DNA of 64,000 nucleotides, from the NCBI RefSeq assembly GCF_001949145.1, contig NW_019091633.1, positions 30,782 through 94,781 on the forward strand. Reading direction: 5' to 3'. This document shows positions 21,997 through 34,898 of this stretch, one piece after another. A program made the translations under genes and the position numbers. The notes under the pieces were generated by a model. The model was given only the letters and a program-made list of their open reading frames with translations. It did not search any database and was not told the DNA's origin. Origin of the DNA: Acanthaster planci. Taxonomy: Eukaryota > Echinodermata > Asteroidea > Valvatida > Acanthasteridae. Position 1 is the first letter of the stretch; the number at the start of each line of letters is the position of its first letter.

Positions 21997-22564
21997 CCAC
22001 TTCCTGCCAGGGACTCCGGAATCGGAGACATATGGTTTATATGCGTGGCCAGGGTCTCCGAACTCGGACAAAGGAAACAGGGCCATGTAACAAAAGACCA
22101 GGCTGCTGGGCATTACCGACATTTTTCACTCTCAAAAATGGTGATAATCTAGCGTTGTTTTGAAACCATATACCAGGCTTTGGGGCATTGAGAGCAAGTG
22201 GATTACCACCGGGGACAAAAGCGCTCCACCACTGCAGTGATGAGCCACACAGCACCGCTGCACGCTAATCTTGCCCCTATTGAAAAGAGGTCAGCAGTGC
22301 ACTGAGCCAGGTTTGTGAACAAAAGAAAGTTATATAACACCGCACAATCTGGTCTCTGTTTACAAGGCTGCAGGCCTAGCTGAAATACTCGAGCGTCAAT
22401 GAAGGTTACCTGTCAACTTAGAGTAGTGCCTAAAGATTACTTTGTGGGGCAATAAACGACCGTTAAATGAAATGATGAATTTTTAAAGGATTTTGAAAAC
22501 GGAAAAATTATAGTCGTGTCGGCCCAGCATCATCAACATTGAAAAATGCTCTGGCATGAAGTGG
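21997..22564 (+). mobile_element. piggyBac MITE, copy 1
   Basis: A 568-bp element flanked by TTAA on both sides (21993-21996, 22565-22568) with terminal inverted repeats CCACTTCCTGCCAGGG at the left and GGCATGAAGTGG at the right. It has no coding capacity. The left end continues GACTCCGGAATCGG, nearly identical to the outer end of the piggyBac element at 1-1537 read inward. Confidence 0.9.
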
Positions 22565-22569
22565 TTAAG

Positions 22570-23855
22570 GGTATCTTGCCTTGTGGAAACACATCTGGTT
22601 GGATAAACTGGTTTTTACTTTTTTTCTTCTCTCTGCCTGAGAACAACTACACCCCATACCAGGTTTACAAAAAAATGAAAACCTTGTTCGTTTATAATGA
22701 TTTTTGCAATAGTTTTTGACAAGCACCCAACATTCCATGGAATAATGGTAAGCTCTGCTTACTTTATTGCAAATGAACGAATAAGGCATACAGCTCACTC
22801 AAGACTTCTCTTTGTTGAAATTACGTATCTGGTTTTGGCCCCTTTTTTCGATTCTAAAATGTGATGACGTTGTAAAATTGTGCCAGATACATGTAGGCCT
22901 ACGTGCATATGCATAATAATGCAGACTATTTATGTCAGTAGGGGGCACAAGGGCGCTGTTTCACACACAATCAGCAATGTTTCTGTTGAAAACATTGATG
23001 ACAATTTTGTCTTTATGGATGTAAGGAGAATTTCCGCATGTTTACCATGATTTTACCTTGACAATGGACATCTAACTCTTTCAATGTTACAAATTTATGG
23101 CATTTTGCTGTGGGTATTAGAAGGTACTCTTCAAAATGTGTGACCTTAAATATTTGGATACAAATATATTTTGTACTATTTTAGTTGACTTTTTAAAAAG
23201 TTACTGTATCATCCAAGAATTGACTGATACCATACTCTACACTATTGGAAGAGGTCCAAAATAGGCAATATTAAAAAGTAACTATTTGTTTTTAAACATT
23301 TTGTATGTCTCAAAAGATATTTCATAAAATAGTACTCATGACACAAAGACCAGCAGTGTCTTCTGGAAATGTACAGGTGCCTCTACGTGCATAAGAGAAT
23401 AAAAAGGCACCAGGATTATTTTTTGTTTTTATTCAACAAAATGTTTTTAAGCTACTACGTAAGCACTATCAAGGGCTGTTAATAAAGAATTACCGACATA
23501 AAAACCTGTTGTTACTTTGGTCATTTAAGAATTTGGAAGCAACGTAAATAAAAGTACTACAGTAGATGTACAATGTACTGTGACATTTAATGATGCTAAA
23601 GCAAGGTACCTTGACAAGTCAAAAGATATGTGAGATACATATGCATATGGGGAGAAGGGTCTGAAAAGTCAGCATTTTTGTGCGTATGTACTGTGTGGAT
23701 GGCTCCAAATGAAAAGAATGGCATAAACGATATGACATATTAGTATTACAGTGGAAATTTACCAAATCTGTATTAACATGGTTTTATCCACGGAAATTAT
23801 ATTTTTGTATTTTTCATTAATTTCCGTTCAAAATCAAGTTTGCAGTTCTGCATTT
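22570..23855. other. no recognisable feature
   Basis: AT-rich, intron-like sequence with no gene-like frames. Confidence 0.45.
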
Positions 23856-23861
23856 ACTTAC

Positions 23862-23945
23862 TGGTATATGCACTCGTTAAAAATATTTTGTAAGATGTAG
23901 AAGCTACAGCAAGAGTTTAGCTTCTTTCCAGCCTTCCTCTCTTGA
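23862..23945 (-). CDS. candidate host exon (minus), low confidence
   Basis: On the minus strand a coding-like frame containing KLNSCCSFYILQNIFNECIY ends at a strong donor, CA|GTAAGTAAATG. The acceptor is uncertain; candidates lie near 23935-23950. A start in phase 0, needed to follow the exon at 25932-26048, would require a weak acceptor. It may be the next exon of the same host gene or a chance donor. Confidence 0.35.
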
Positions 23946-24249
23946 ATAGAACTACAACATAATGACCAAATGCTTTGTTTATACATATGCGGTTTCCCAT
24001 GGGAAATCGTGTGGATCATGTCCTCTAACTCAATGCCATGGGTGAGGGCACATGAAAACAAACTGTGATGTTGGTTTGTTACAGGTCTATTTTTTTCTGT
24101 CATTTAGAGTGACTTATTGGCTTTTTCAATTTTGCAAAAAGCATTTTTTTCGGTCCAGATTTTTTTCTTTCTCTTTTTCTCAAGCCCATTCAATCTTCAT
24201 CACACTTTTACCTACTTGTATGAAGGACCCTGGTACATTGATGTGTCTT

Positions 24250-25660
24250 GAAGAATGACGTCAGGATGATGTCATCAACTGATTTATTATTGGTTTTCCA
24301 AAATTTCTTTTAGCCCATTAACGTCCACGTTTTTCAGGCACCATTTTAGTAATTTGCCAGGTTTGCTCGTCATTAAAGTTACAGCCAAAAAAGACCCTTA
24401 TACAAAAATGAGGGCAAGATTATAATATCATGATGATATCATCACCTCATTTTTTATTTATTTTTGAATATTTCATTTTTCCCCATAGGCTTTGTACACC
24501 TTTTTCAACAGCCTGACGTTGGGACTCTGGTCAATCTGACTGATTTTATATTTGTACATATTCGTAGTCCAGCACGTATAGAGGGTCCCAGATCAAAATC
24601 GTCCTAATGACATCATCAGGGTTACATGACATAAGATTAGAAATTTCAGAAAGATTAGATTTCAGAAAGAGTAAGGACTACTCTTTCTGAAAGAGTAGTC
24701 CTTACTTTCGGACAAAAGAATTACTATGAGAACAAAGAGAAATCAGACTAAATTTTCTGTTTTGCTCGATTACAAATATGCCCAGGAGTCAAATATCAAT
24801 ATCAGTGTAAACGCAAATCACGTGACATGAATTTAATGGAGCAGTTTTCTGCATAGTCATTTTTAGCCCATTAACTTAGTGGATGTTTTCAAGGCACCAT
24901 TTGGGTAATTTAGCGATATTCCGTTGTTGTCAAAGTCACTGCCAAGAAAGACCCTGATAAAAAATTCTGCCAATTTTAACACGTCGTGATGCTGTCATCT
25001 TGTTTTTATATATTTATAAATTTTTTCTCCATGGGTTTTGTAAACCGTTTTTAACCAGCCCGATTTGGCACTTCAATCGATCTAAATGACAATATAAATA
25101 GGTGTGCACATTTGGTTCACCCGTTGGAGAGGGTCCAAGTTGTCGTAATAATGTTGTCAGGTGTCAAGTGACATGGCATTAAAAGGGCAAACTTCTAAGC
25201 CTTAAATCTCCAGAGGTTTATGTCCCGTCAGGTTGAAACTTTGCAGATATCTTGAAAGGGATGTGTTTTACATGAAAATTGACCACATGTGATGAGGCCA
25301 TCAAGTGACAAGTCACGTGACATTAAAGGTGCACTCTTTAAAGCCCATCTCCCGAAGTAGGTGTCCCAATGGGTTGCGAACATGAGACTTTGCAGGTATC
25401 TTGAGAGGTAAGTATGATAGACAAATATTGACCTCATGTGATGACATCGTCATTAGATGACAAGTCACCTGACATTAAAGGTGCACTCTGTAAAGCCTAT
25501 ATCCTGAAGTACATGTCCCATCAGGTCAAAATTTTGCATATAACAAGATAGAGAAGTGTTGTTGATGAAAAATTGACCTCGTGTGATGATGACGTCATCA
25601 GATGACATGTCACTTGAAATGAAAGGTGTACTGAACTGCATGTCTGGTTGGGTTGAAACC
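24250..25660 (+). repeat. satellite-like repeat block A
   Basis: Two ~230-base units with TTTTAGCCCATTAAC, GGCACCATTT, AAAGACCCT and CCATGGG/CCATAGG..TTTTGTA landmarks start near 24312 and 24865. A second array of ~145-base units (starts near 25160, 25304, 25454, 25598) shares AAGTCACGTGACATTAAAGG and AGGTGCACTCT. Palindromes TGACGTCA and CACGTG recur. The same family occurs reverse-complemented at 41940-43970. Confidence 0.75.
24664..24706. repeat. compound inverted repeat
   Basis: AGTAAGGACTACTCTTTC (24670-24687) and its exact complement GAAAGAGTAGTCCTTACT (24689-24706) flank one base. Within the left half a second pair, AGAAAGAGTA and TACTCTTTCT, also folds, so two alternative hairpins compete. 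Confidence 0.85.
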
Positions 25661-25931
25661 TTAGACCCAAATTTACTGGATTAAATGATTGTGCCATCAA
25701 GGTTTGGGCAGAAGCTTAGGTGTTCAAATTTAAAAAGAAAATGCACAAAGCCATCTGTTATGTTGATAAAAAAGACAGACAACCTCCATTTTTTTAATGA
25801 CACTCCTTATCAGGCATTTGTGACACTGTTTTTGATACATATATATGTATGCATTAGTCGGAATTGGCCGGGTCTTGAAATTGAGCATTAACAAAGAATG
25901 GCTGGTATGATAAATGTAGGTCTATACTTAC

Positions 25932-26048
25932 TCCTTTCAATCTTGATGACAGTGCAGACAACATCAACGTAAGCTTCTCAGCCTCAACAAAGTCAGAGAT
26001 GGATAGGAATACATCAAACAGTAGTTTAAGGGTTGACATTTCTGTGTT
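25932..26048 (-). CDS. host gene exon, 39 codons
   Basis: On the minus strand an acceptor (pyrimidine-rich ATCTTTCAAG) is followed by 117 bases of open frame and a consensus donor GTAAGTATAG. The 39 codons, phase 0 to phase 0, read NTEMSTLKLLFDVFLSISDF and later LMLSALSSRLKG. It is leucine-rich, amphipathic and helical, as in HEAT-like repeats. Its phase matches the end of the exon at 37761-37884, so the two splice in frame across an intron of ~11.7 kb. I do not assign a gene name. A faint likeness to FANCD2 in the SALxxLSSRLK stretch is not supported by the upstream exons. Confidence 0.75.
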
Positions 26049-26156
26049 CTTGAAAGATAAACAAACAGAACAAATACTCATAAGTGGCAAGGGCATGTAC
26101 CTGAGACTAAATAACATTCCAGATTACAGGGACTGATTGAATAGTAACAAGCTTAA

Positions 26157-26733
26157 CCACTTCATGCCGGGGCAGTTTTCAACGTTGATGATACTGGACC
26201 GGCATGACTATCATTTTTTCTGTTTTCAAAATCCTTCAAAAATTCATCATTTCATTTAACGGTCATTTATAGCCGCACGAAGTATCTTTAGGCACTACTC
26301 TAAGTTGACAGGTGACCTTCATTGACACCCGAGTATTTCAGCACGGCCTGCAGCCTTGTAAAAAGAGCCCAGATTGTGCGGTGTTGTATAACTGTCTTTT
26401 GTTCACGAACCTGGCTCAGTACACTGCTGACCTCTTTTCAATAGGGGCCAGATTAGCGTGCAGAGGTGCTGTGTGGCTCATCGCTGCAGCGGTGGAGCGC
26501 TTTTGTCCCCGGTGGTAATCCGCTCGCTCTTAATGCCCCAAACCCTGGTATACAGTTTCAAAACAAGGCTGGATTATCGGAGTGAAAAATATCGGTAATG
26601 CCCAGCAGCCTGGTCTTTTGTTTGGAGTACGGTCATTTGTTACAGGGCCCTGTTTCCTTTGTTTGAGTTCGGAGACCCCAGCCACGCATATAAACCATAC
26701 GTCTCCGATTCCGGAGTCCCCGGCAGGAAGTGG
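26157..26733 (-). mobile_element. piggyBac MITE, copy 2 (inverted)
   Basis: 577 bp with TTAA at 26153-26156 and 26734-26737. The left end is CCACTTCATGCCGGGG; the right end, ...GGAGTCCCCGGCAGGAAGTGG, is almost the same as the end of the autonomous element at 1520-1537. It lies in the opposite orientation to copies 1 and 3 and immediately beside the Tc1 element at 26774. Confidence 0.9.
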
Positions 26734-27013
26734 TTAAAAAACATGAATTCTGTCATAAGTGATATCCAATGTACAGTTGAGCACAAAAGTATTCATAACC
26801 TTTGGAAAATAACACAATTTTCTAAATTCTTCATTTGTAAAAGCTACTGTGTTGGTACTTCCACTATATCTTTTGTCTATTTGTCACAATACACAAACCC
26901 ACATGTGTATTGGCTAAACTTCATTTGCATAATAAAAGATACGGCCCAGGTTTCTTTTTTGTTCCTGTTCAAAAGTTCTCATCCCCCAGATTTACAAAGT
27001 CCATTGTCTTTTC

Positions 27014-28332
<1,319 letters not shown>

Positions 28333-28574
28333 AAAAGACAATGGGCTATGTAAACCTGGGGTATGAATACTTTTGAACAGGAGCAAAAAGGAAGCCCGGG
28401 CCGTATCTATTATTATCCAAATGAAGTTTAGCCAATGCACATGTGGGTTTGTGTATTGCAACAATTTGACAAAAGATAAAGCGGAAGTACCAACATAATA
28501 GCTTTTACAAATGAGGAATTTAGAAAAGTTAGTTATTTTCCCAAGAGTATGAATACTTTTGAGCACAACTGTAT

Positions 28575-29010
28575 ATCTTGACAGTTTGACATTTGCGAAC
28601 AGAAATCACTATTAAATCATAATTCAAATTCTTCCTCAATCAATCATCAGAAATGGTCATTAGGATACGTACAATACTACATATGTATGTACGTTATGAT
28701 AGTTGCATATGATATACAATAACACATACAAAAAGATCAGCAATGTGTTTGCCTACATCTTGGATCACTTTATAGCCAAGTAGATTTTCAAAGACAGGCA
28801 TTATTCTGGAACCCATACACTTTGGCAACACCTACCCTAACAGAACTGACCTTTACTGTCAAAATTCAGACAATACAATCAGTTGAACAGGGGCTGTCTA
28901 GGACAATACAAAAGACAGAGAACTATAATCAAAAAGATGACAGTCTGGAACTCTCTTAACACAAACCATTGCAACAGAATTAAGAGACAAAAAGAAAGAA
29001 AAATAAACAA
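28575..29010. other. no recognisable feature
   Basis: AT-rich sequence between the Tc1 element and a gypsy remnant. Confidence 0.4.
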
Positions 29011-29014
29011 AAGA

Positions 29015-29480
29015 TGCCCTGCATTTGGCTTGAAGGTGAAACCAGAGAAGTGTAACCTGTTAACCGAGGTATTTGGGCCATTCTATATCTCAGGAAGGAA
29101 TATTACCAGATCCTGAAAGATCAGCAGTGTGAGAGATTGGAGGAAACCAACCACTTAACGTGAACTCTGTGGGTTTATTAGACTCACCGGCTAACACTGC
29201 TGTATCGATCTGCCAGGATTTGCCGAAGTCACTGCACCACTCTATGCACTCTTTGAACGGGGGAAAAGGGAAGAAGAAGCATAGGGGGGCCAGTCCCACC
29301 AAACCAAAATCAGATGCATAGGATGAGTCTTGTGACAAGTCATTCAATGACTTGAAACAAGTTCTGGAAACTACTCCTCTCCTGGACTACCACAATTTCA
29401 CCCTGCTGGGTCATCACCAAGAAGTTCAGGGACACAGTTGGGAGCAACAGAGACCAGATGGGCTGGAGAACTAGAACAGT
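29015..29480 (+). pseudogene. gypsy reverse transcriptase/RNase H remnant
   Basis: The plus strand reads GLKVKPEKCNLLTEVFGPF, then KISSVRDWRKPTT, LPGFAEVTAPLYALFERG, and SFNDLKQVLETTPLLDYHNF. These are successive landmarks of the reverse transcriptase thumb and the start of RNase H in gypsy elements. Stops and frameshifts are frequent. The continuation of the same element is at 30324-31470, beyond inserted SINE and hAT sequence. Confidence 0.8.
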
Positions 29481-29714
29481 TTCACTTCACTATAAGTAAA
29501 GTGGAGGAGTAATTGCAATGGAGAGGCCAAGCAGGAAGACTATTTCCAGGCTCTGTGACCTGGCCGAATGAACAATAAGGCTACTCGGGTTGGTATTTAC
29601 CAAATTCACAAGCTGCTCTGGTTGTATTCACCAAATTCCCAAGTCTTGCGGTTAACCATTCCAGTGGAGTTAATCCCCTGGGGCGATTATCACACCAGGA
29701 TCTCTACTCAGGAT

Positions 29715-29860
29715 TGTCAATGGAACTGTTGATATTGACAGAATCCAGCTGGTGGCAGCATGTTGTGATCCTGGGCAAGGCACTTTACTTCTATCTGCCT
29801 CTCTCCACCCAAGACTAAATGGGTACCTGTGAGGGCAGAAACGGTTATGTTTAGCCGTTT
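29715..29860 (+). mobile_element. SINE-like sequence (GGGCAAGGCACTTTA core)
   Basis: GATCCTGGGCAAGGCACTTT, CTGCCTCTCTCCACCCA and AAATGGGTACCTGTGAGGGC occur in the order and spacing of a widespread animal SINE body (V/Nin-type core). The tRNA-like head is not clear. Confidence 0.6.
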
Positions 29861-30059
29861 TTTTAGGTCATGTACAAGCTGCTTCCTGTGATGGCGATAT
29901 GTCTGGTGATGGTTCGTGTCAGGGAATAGACAGGATGTTCTTGGAATCAAGACTATGAATACCCAGCATTTTGCATACGTGATTGGCTTAGTAAGCTCAC
30001 AAATGGTGAATATGTCATTATAAGTAAAAGGTCCCACATACTGGCATTAGGCCTTCTGT

Positions 30060-30323
30060 TTGTCAGACCCTACCGAACATTGGTCTGTGAGGGTAGATCT
30101 TCTTATATCACTGTATTTTGATGGTCAATTTTTTTATCGACTACTGTTGATCGAGTACGAGTACCTTGATGCTCGGGTGCATTTGGTTCCAACTATTTTG
30201 CAGCCTGAGTACAAGAACTCTTTTTTTGAGTACAACTACTTGGAAATTTGAGAACAAGTATGGTACAAGTACTCTGAAAATGGTTCTTGAGCAGTACTTG
30301 AGTATGAGTACTAAAACACTGCT
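30060..30323 (-). mobile_element. hAT element terminal region
   Basis: Read on the minus strand from 30323, the sequence starts CAGTGTTTTAGTACTCATAC and goes on with many GAGTACTTGTACTCAAG-like words, the typical tip and sub-terminal repeat array of hAT transposons. The other end and the 8-bp duplication were not found, so the left limit is a guess. Confidence 0.55.
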
Positions 30324-31470
30324 GCAAACTGCCTGCTGTTACAAGATGTCGTCAGAAGAGGCTCTGACTTCATCAAATGCATCCGCCCAAAGCCCAGCTG
30401 TGGTCCTGTTCCAGATAAGGAGAATCTCAGCTGAAGCTGGACTGAATAGACTGGATGTCAAGGTTTCCTCTGTGAAGTCCACCCTTCCTTCCATCTCTTC
30501 TGAAGATATGGCTATGCTCCAGCTTAACGACAAACACCTTGGCCGACTATGGTTCTACTTAGAAAGCAGACAGCTACCTAACCTCTGCAAACTCATGAAG
30601 GAGGACAAGCCAACACAGAAGCTGCCAAAGTTCTGGAATAAACTGGATGCCAGGGACAATGTTCTATATAAGAAGAGTGCGGATGCAGGCAGCGAGATCA
30701 CAAAGCTTTTCCTTTCCCTCGTCTTGAGAGAGCAAAACTGTACAAGACTAGGTAGGACACCAAGGAGTATGAAGGGCCCCTGGTCTGACCTGCAGTAGAT
30801 GTTGTCCTAGGATGATAAAAAGACATTGAGGAAAATTGTCAGAAATGTGTGCTAGCTAAAGCTGGGAAGAAACTTCATCCGACCATGGGCTCCATAATCA
30901 CCAAAAGGCTCCTTGAACAATGTGGAAAATGCACTGGTACTTGCCAACATCTTCATGAATTTACTCAAGCTGCTCCACGTAAGGACTGTAGCCAAGAACT
31001 ATAGTCTGATGCCCAGTGCAAGACTGGTTTGTTCCTTTTGAGGAATCCCTTCAGACTTCATAGTGACACAAGGCTGGAATTTTGAGAGTAAAGTCATCTG
31101 GGAACTCTGCCAGATGTAGTCATCTAGGAACTCTGCCAGATGTATGGGGTCACCAAAAGCAGGACAATGTCATACCACCCTGAAGAAAACAGAGAGTGCA
31201 AGCATTTCAACCACAACATTCATGACTGCCTGCGCACACTTCCCCCAGATCAGAAGTGCAGAATACCTCCTGGAGCAGGTCTCTGCATACAATGCCACAC
31301 CCCATTCTTTAACTGTCTGATCATCTCACTACCACCAAGGCTACCAGTGGACCACCTACTTGGGTTTTGGATGGAGGGAGATGACGAACCAGAGATCGAC
31401 CAGTGGGTGGCTGATGTGGCATTTTATTCCCATGCGCCAACCTAGGTCTCGCCAGTCTGGGCGAACCGTT
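30324..31470 (+). pseudogene. gypsy integrase remnant (continuation)
   Basis: The end of RNase H/linker reads QLNDKHLGRLWFYLESRQLP, then FWNKLDARDNVLYKK. The zinc domain is decayed to GHQGV..CQKCVLAKAGKK. The core shows PTMGSIITKRLLE, FTQAAPRKD, VTQGWNFESKVIWELCQMYG (the catalytic Asp in SDQG is lost), and KSRTMSYHPEENRECKHFN. The tail has PRLPVDHLLGF. Much of the core between 31000 and 31040 is deleted. One 210-codon frame (30166-30798) starts in the hAT end and continues into this gene, so it is chimeric and not a real gene. Confidence 0.85.
31092..31143 (+). repeat. 26-bp tandem duplication inside the integrase remnant
   Basis: AGTCATCTGGGAACTCTGCC.. is repeated once with a single G-to-A difference. 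It sits exactly at the IWELCQM coding stretch, duplicating it and breaking the frame. It postdates the loss of function or caused it. Confidence 0.85.
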
Positions 31471-31711
31471 TCCAACTGTGGGGAAAGTCTCCTGCCTTGG
31501 CCCTTGAGTTTGACAAGCAATCTAAGGTCCAGGGGTTGGGGGTCGTTTTGGCAGAAATAATATCACCGATTGGTAATTGATTTGGTGACCCGGTTGACTG
31601 ACACAACAATGAGCATGTGCATAAAGAAGATATTACTGGCAAGATCAATTGGACCTATTTGATATACTTTTCTTTAGCTTATATTTTCACTATATTTGTA
31701 CTGGTTTCTGC

Positions 31712-32426
31712 TGTAAGCGTAGTCGTAGGAGACGTTAGCCTATGTTTCACCAGCGAAGTCAACTACGAATAATAAAGAAAAACAGCCAAAGGTCAAGGCT
31801 TTAGATTCCAAACTCCTTTAATACATGCGGTAAACTGTAAGGAAAAATGCATGAAACAAACTACTTTAAAATATGAACAACGAACAAGGGTATACATGTG
31901 GAGTAAGATGATAAAACACATGAGAAAATACATGTGGGCTACATGGAGACAATGTAACTTGCATCAAAGGCTAAATATGGAAAACAGGTCTCTAATCAGA
32001 ATTTTTCTCACATAAGTGACCAGAAAGAGCAAGAAAAAGTGATAATAAAACTATAAGCAAACCATAAAATCACAAGACAGAGGAAGTTTTACATGGACAA
32101 AAGTGTATACAGTCTAAATCCAGGTATTCAAAATAACATCAAAAGGCAAGCTCAAATAATCAGATAATTACTTTAAATTTACTCCATTGACTGTGGTTCA
32201 GGTAAGGGATAATCTCAAACAGAAGGAGGGAGTAATGATGGCTTACACACAGAGCAAAGAGTGTATCAATGGGATTTGAAAAAAAAGGAGTGATGGTCTT
32301 TAAAACTGCTCAAAACTAAACATGGTCTGCAAGTGTCGGAAATAGAAGGAGCATCTTCCTACTATCCTTTGTCTGCTGGTCTCTGTGAATGGTGCCCTCA
32401 AAAGATGAGAAGAAATACCAAAACAC
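31712..32426 (-). repeat. probable 3' LTR of the BEL/Pao element
   Basis: On the minus strand a purine tract AAGCGGGGAG is followed at 32426 by TGTTTTGGTATTTC, the likely LTR start. At the far side the sequence ends GTCTCCTACGACTACGCTTACA (31712), preceded by a CGTAGTTGACTTCGCTGG stretch; such ends are common in BEL LTRs. No second LTR is present, so the limits are inferred from TG..CA and the purine tract. Confidence 0.5.
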
Positions 32427-32538
32427 TCCCCGCTTAAAAGTCGACAAGGAAATTTTAAAGCCTTAACCACAGAGTTCAGTGAATTGCTAGTTAAGTCACT
32501 GAGTTGCCTTCTCCAAGATGATGAGCTCGCAAGTGGGT

Positions 32539-34860
32539 CTAAGGTAAGTTTGCTGCGAGCCACCGGAACAGACTAAGATGTCCGCCTTGCGGAACCTTGC
32601 CATCGTTGCTGGGGTGACACTTGATTACTCGTGCAAGAGGCAACTGGTTCCTGGGAGCTTCTTTCTGTCTGTGGAGCACGACATCTCCTGCGCAGACGTT
32701 GGGCGTGCTCTGGGTCCACTTCTGACTGGGCTGGAGGCTTTGTAGATACTCCCTATGCCGCCTTGACCAGAACTTGGCGAGATACTGGGCACGTCTCCAG
32801 CATTGTCTGCCATAAAGATCTTGTTTGAAGAACTGGTCTGGGGGCGCTTCCAAGGCTTGCGTCTTCAGAGTCGGAAGTATTGCTGGCGTAAGTGCCTGGG
32901 CGTCGTTTGGGTCTGATGAAAGGGTTGTGATGGGTCTGGAATTGACAATAGCCGTAGCTTCTGCCAGGAAGATGGTAAGGACTTGGTGAGTGAGTTGGTG
33001 TTTTCCTTGTTGAAGGAACATAGAGTCCAGGATGCTTCGAATTGTCCGGCTCTGCCGTTCCCAGATTCCTCTAAAGTGGGAAGCCTTGGGTGGATTAAAA
33101 TCCACTGACAGTTCTTCGTAGTCAAGTACTGTGTAATCTCTTTATGCTTCAGCTTTCCCTCAGCGCTGATGAGGTTTGCGCCTCAATCGCATCTAAGGCG
33201 GGCGACTGGACCTCGGATTGCCACGAATCTTCTTGGTGATGAGATGAAGGCGGAGGTATCCATAGCTATAATGACCTTGATGTGTACTGTTCTGGTGCAT
33301 TGGCAGGTAAAGAGGACGGCCCTTCTCTTGGCTTTAGCTAGGCCGCCTCATAATTTCCTTGCTGTGACGATCCATGGGCCGAAAACATCCATCCCAACGT
33401 TGATAAATGGCAGTGTTGTCTGGAGCCTGTCAACAGGTAGGTCAGCCATTATCTGTGAGAGTTGCTTGCCTCGAAGCCTGTGGCAGGTGACGCATTGGTT
33501 TATGATGCTTCAGACGGTGCCATGAGCTCCGATGACCCATTGGCCTCCGTTTCGGATTGCTGCGAGGGCCTTGTGATGTCCGAGGTGCTTGGCCTCACGG
33601 TGGACGTGCTGAATGATAAGCCTAACCACATGACTATTTTTCAGGAGGAGGAGAGGGTGACATCCTCCGAGGTCTAAGTCTGCTTGCCTGAGCCTGCCGC
33701 CAACTCGGATGAGTCCACCTTGATCCAGGAATGGGTTGAGCTGGTGCATGGGGCTTGTTTTCTTTATGTGGATCTGACGTTTGGAAGTGGATGCAGACTC
33801 TAGACATGCAATCTCTCTGATGAAGTGGGATGCTTGAACAGCATGGAAGATGACTCTTTCGGCCTGCTGTAGGTCGTTTAGGGTGGCCCTGGTGTGCAGT
33901 TGCGAGTTCTGACTTCTGGATTGGTTGGGGGGATCGTCTTTACCATGCTGGTCTTTGTAGGTCCTTGCCCTTGCCCTTGCCAACAGACTCGCTATGGCCC
34001 TTCTGAGGGAGAACCAAGTCAAAAAGCGTGAAAACCTCTCGCATGTCAGGCTTTGTTGATTGGCAGTGATGGATTTATCCAGTCAGTCATCAGGGATACT
34101 TGTGGCAAAGACATTGGCTTGCTTCATGACTTCGGGGTCATCTTCGCTGAGCTGGGGCCTTTCCTTTAGAAAAATTCATATCACTTCTTTCGGGGTCGGG
34201 TCCACTCACCAGAGAAACTCGGGTCCTTGAAACTAACGGGCGCTGCTTAGTCAGTTGGCGGGGACAGATCTTGACGCGATATCAGTAGGGTTTTCATCTG
34301 TCGAGATGTAGCACCACTGGATTGGTTGGGAAACCTTGTGTATGCTGTGGTCCCTGTTGGCAACGTACACATGAAAGCATTTGGACTTGTTTCCAATGTA
34401 CCCAAGTACGACCTTGCTGTCTGTGTAGTACTTTGTGTCGTCAAAGGTTACTTTCTCGTTCTGTTCAGAGGTCACCGTCTGCACGAGTACAGTCCCAAGT
34501 ACTGCTGCACAGAGTTCCAGTCGTGGCACAGACACGGCGTGGGAAGGGGGTGACCTTTGTCTTGGCCATCAGGAAGGAGACATGGGGCTTGCTATCTTTG
34601 TTGACAAGCATAAGTAGGCGACAGCGCCGATAGCACATTGGCTAGCATCAGAAAAGACATGAAACTCCCTCCTCTTAACTGGCCCGAAGTCTGGTGGTTG
34701 GTAGCACCGTGGTATCTGGATGCTGTCCAAGTGATGAAGAGAGTTTCGCCTTCTTAGCCACTTAGGTAGGCACTCTCCAGGAATTAGCTTGTCCCATGTG
34801 TCCAGTGAGGTGTTGTTTTCTCCTTTGATTGCTGTGCTGAACCGAGCAATGAAACAAAGC
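32539..34860 (-). pseudogene. BEL/Pao pol: RNase H and integrase, 5'-truncated
   Basis: Minus-strand landmarks in order: HVFSDASQCAIGAVAYL and SVPRLELCAAVLG (RNase H region), TKYYTDSKVVLGYIGNKSK (BEL-type), then the zinc domain VHREAKHLGHHKALAAIR, and VTCHRLRGKQLSQIMADLP. The core has INVGMDVFGPW (first Asp), LRCD followed by a stop (second Asp), and HFRGIWERQSRTIRSIL (Glu). A C-terminal DUF5641-like domain has NVCAGDVVLHRQKEAPRNQL. Reverse transcriptase, protease and gag are missing beyond ~34860, where sequence changes abruptly into an unrelated gene. Several stops and frameshifts are present. Confidence 0.88.
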
Positions 34861-34898
34861 TCTACAGACTGAAAAATATTGAGGACATCAAAGAAGAA

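Noticed and set aside
24250-25660. CRISPR-like array
   Set aside because: Units are 145 bases or longer, diverged, and without short constant repeats and unique spacers. The DNA is eukaryotic.
25932-26048. Naming the host gene FANCD2
   Set aside because: Only a short SALxxLSSRLK-like stretch agrees. The two upstream exons show no convincing match in the expected positions.
30166-30798. A 210-codon open frame as an intact gene
   Set aside because: Its first third is hAT terminal sequence and the rest is gypsy RNase H/integrase linker. It is an accidental fusion of two elements.
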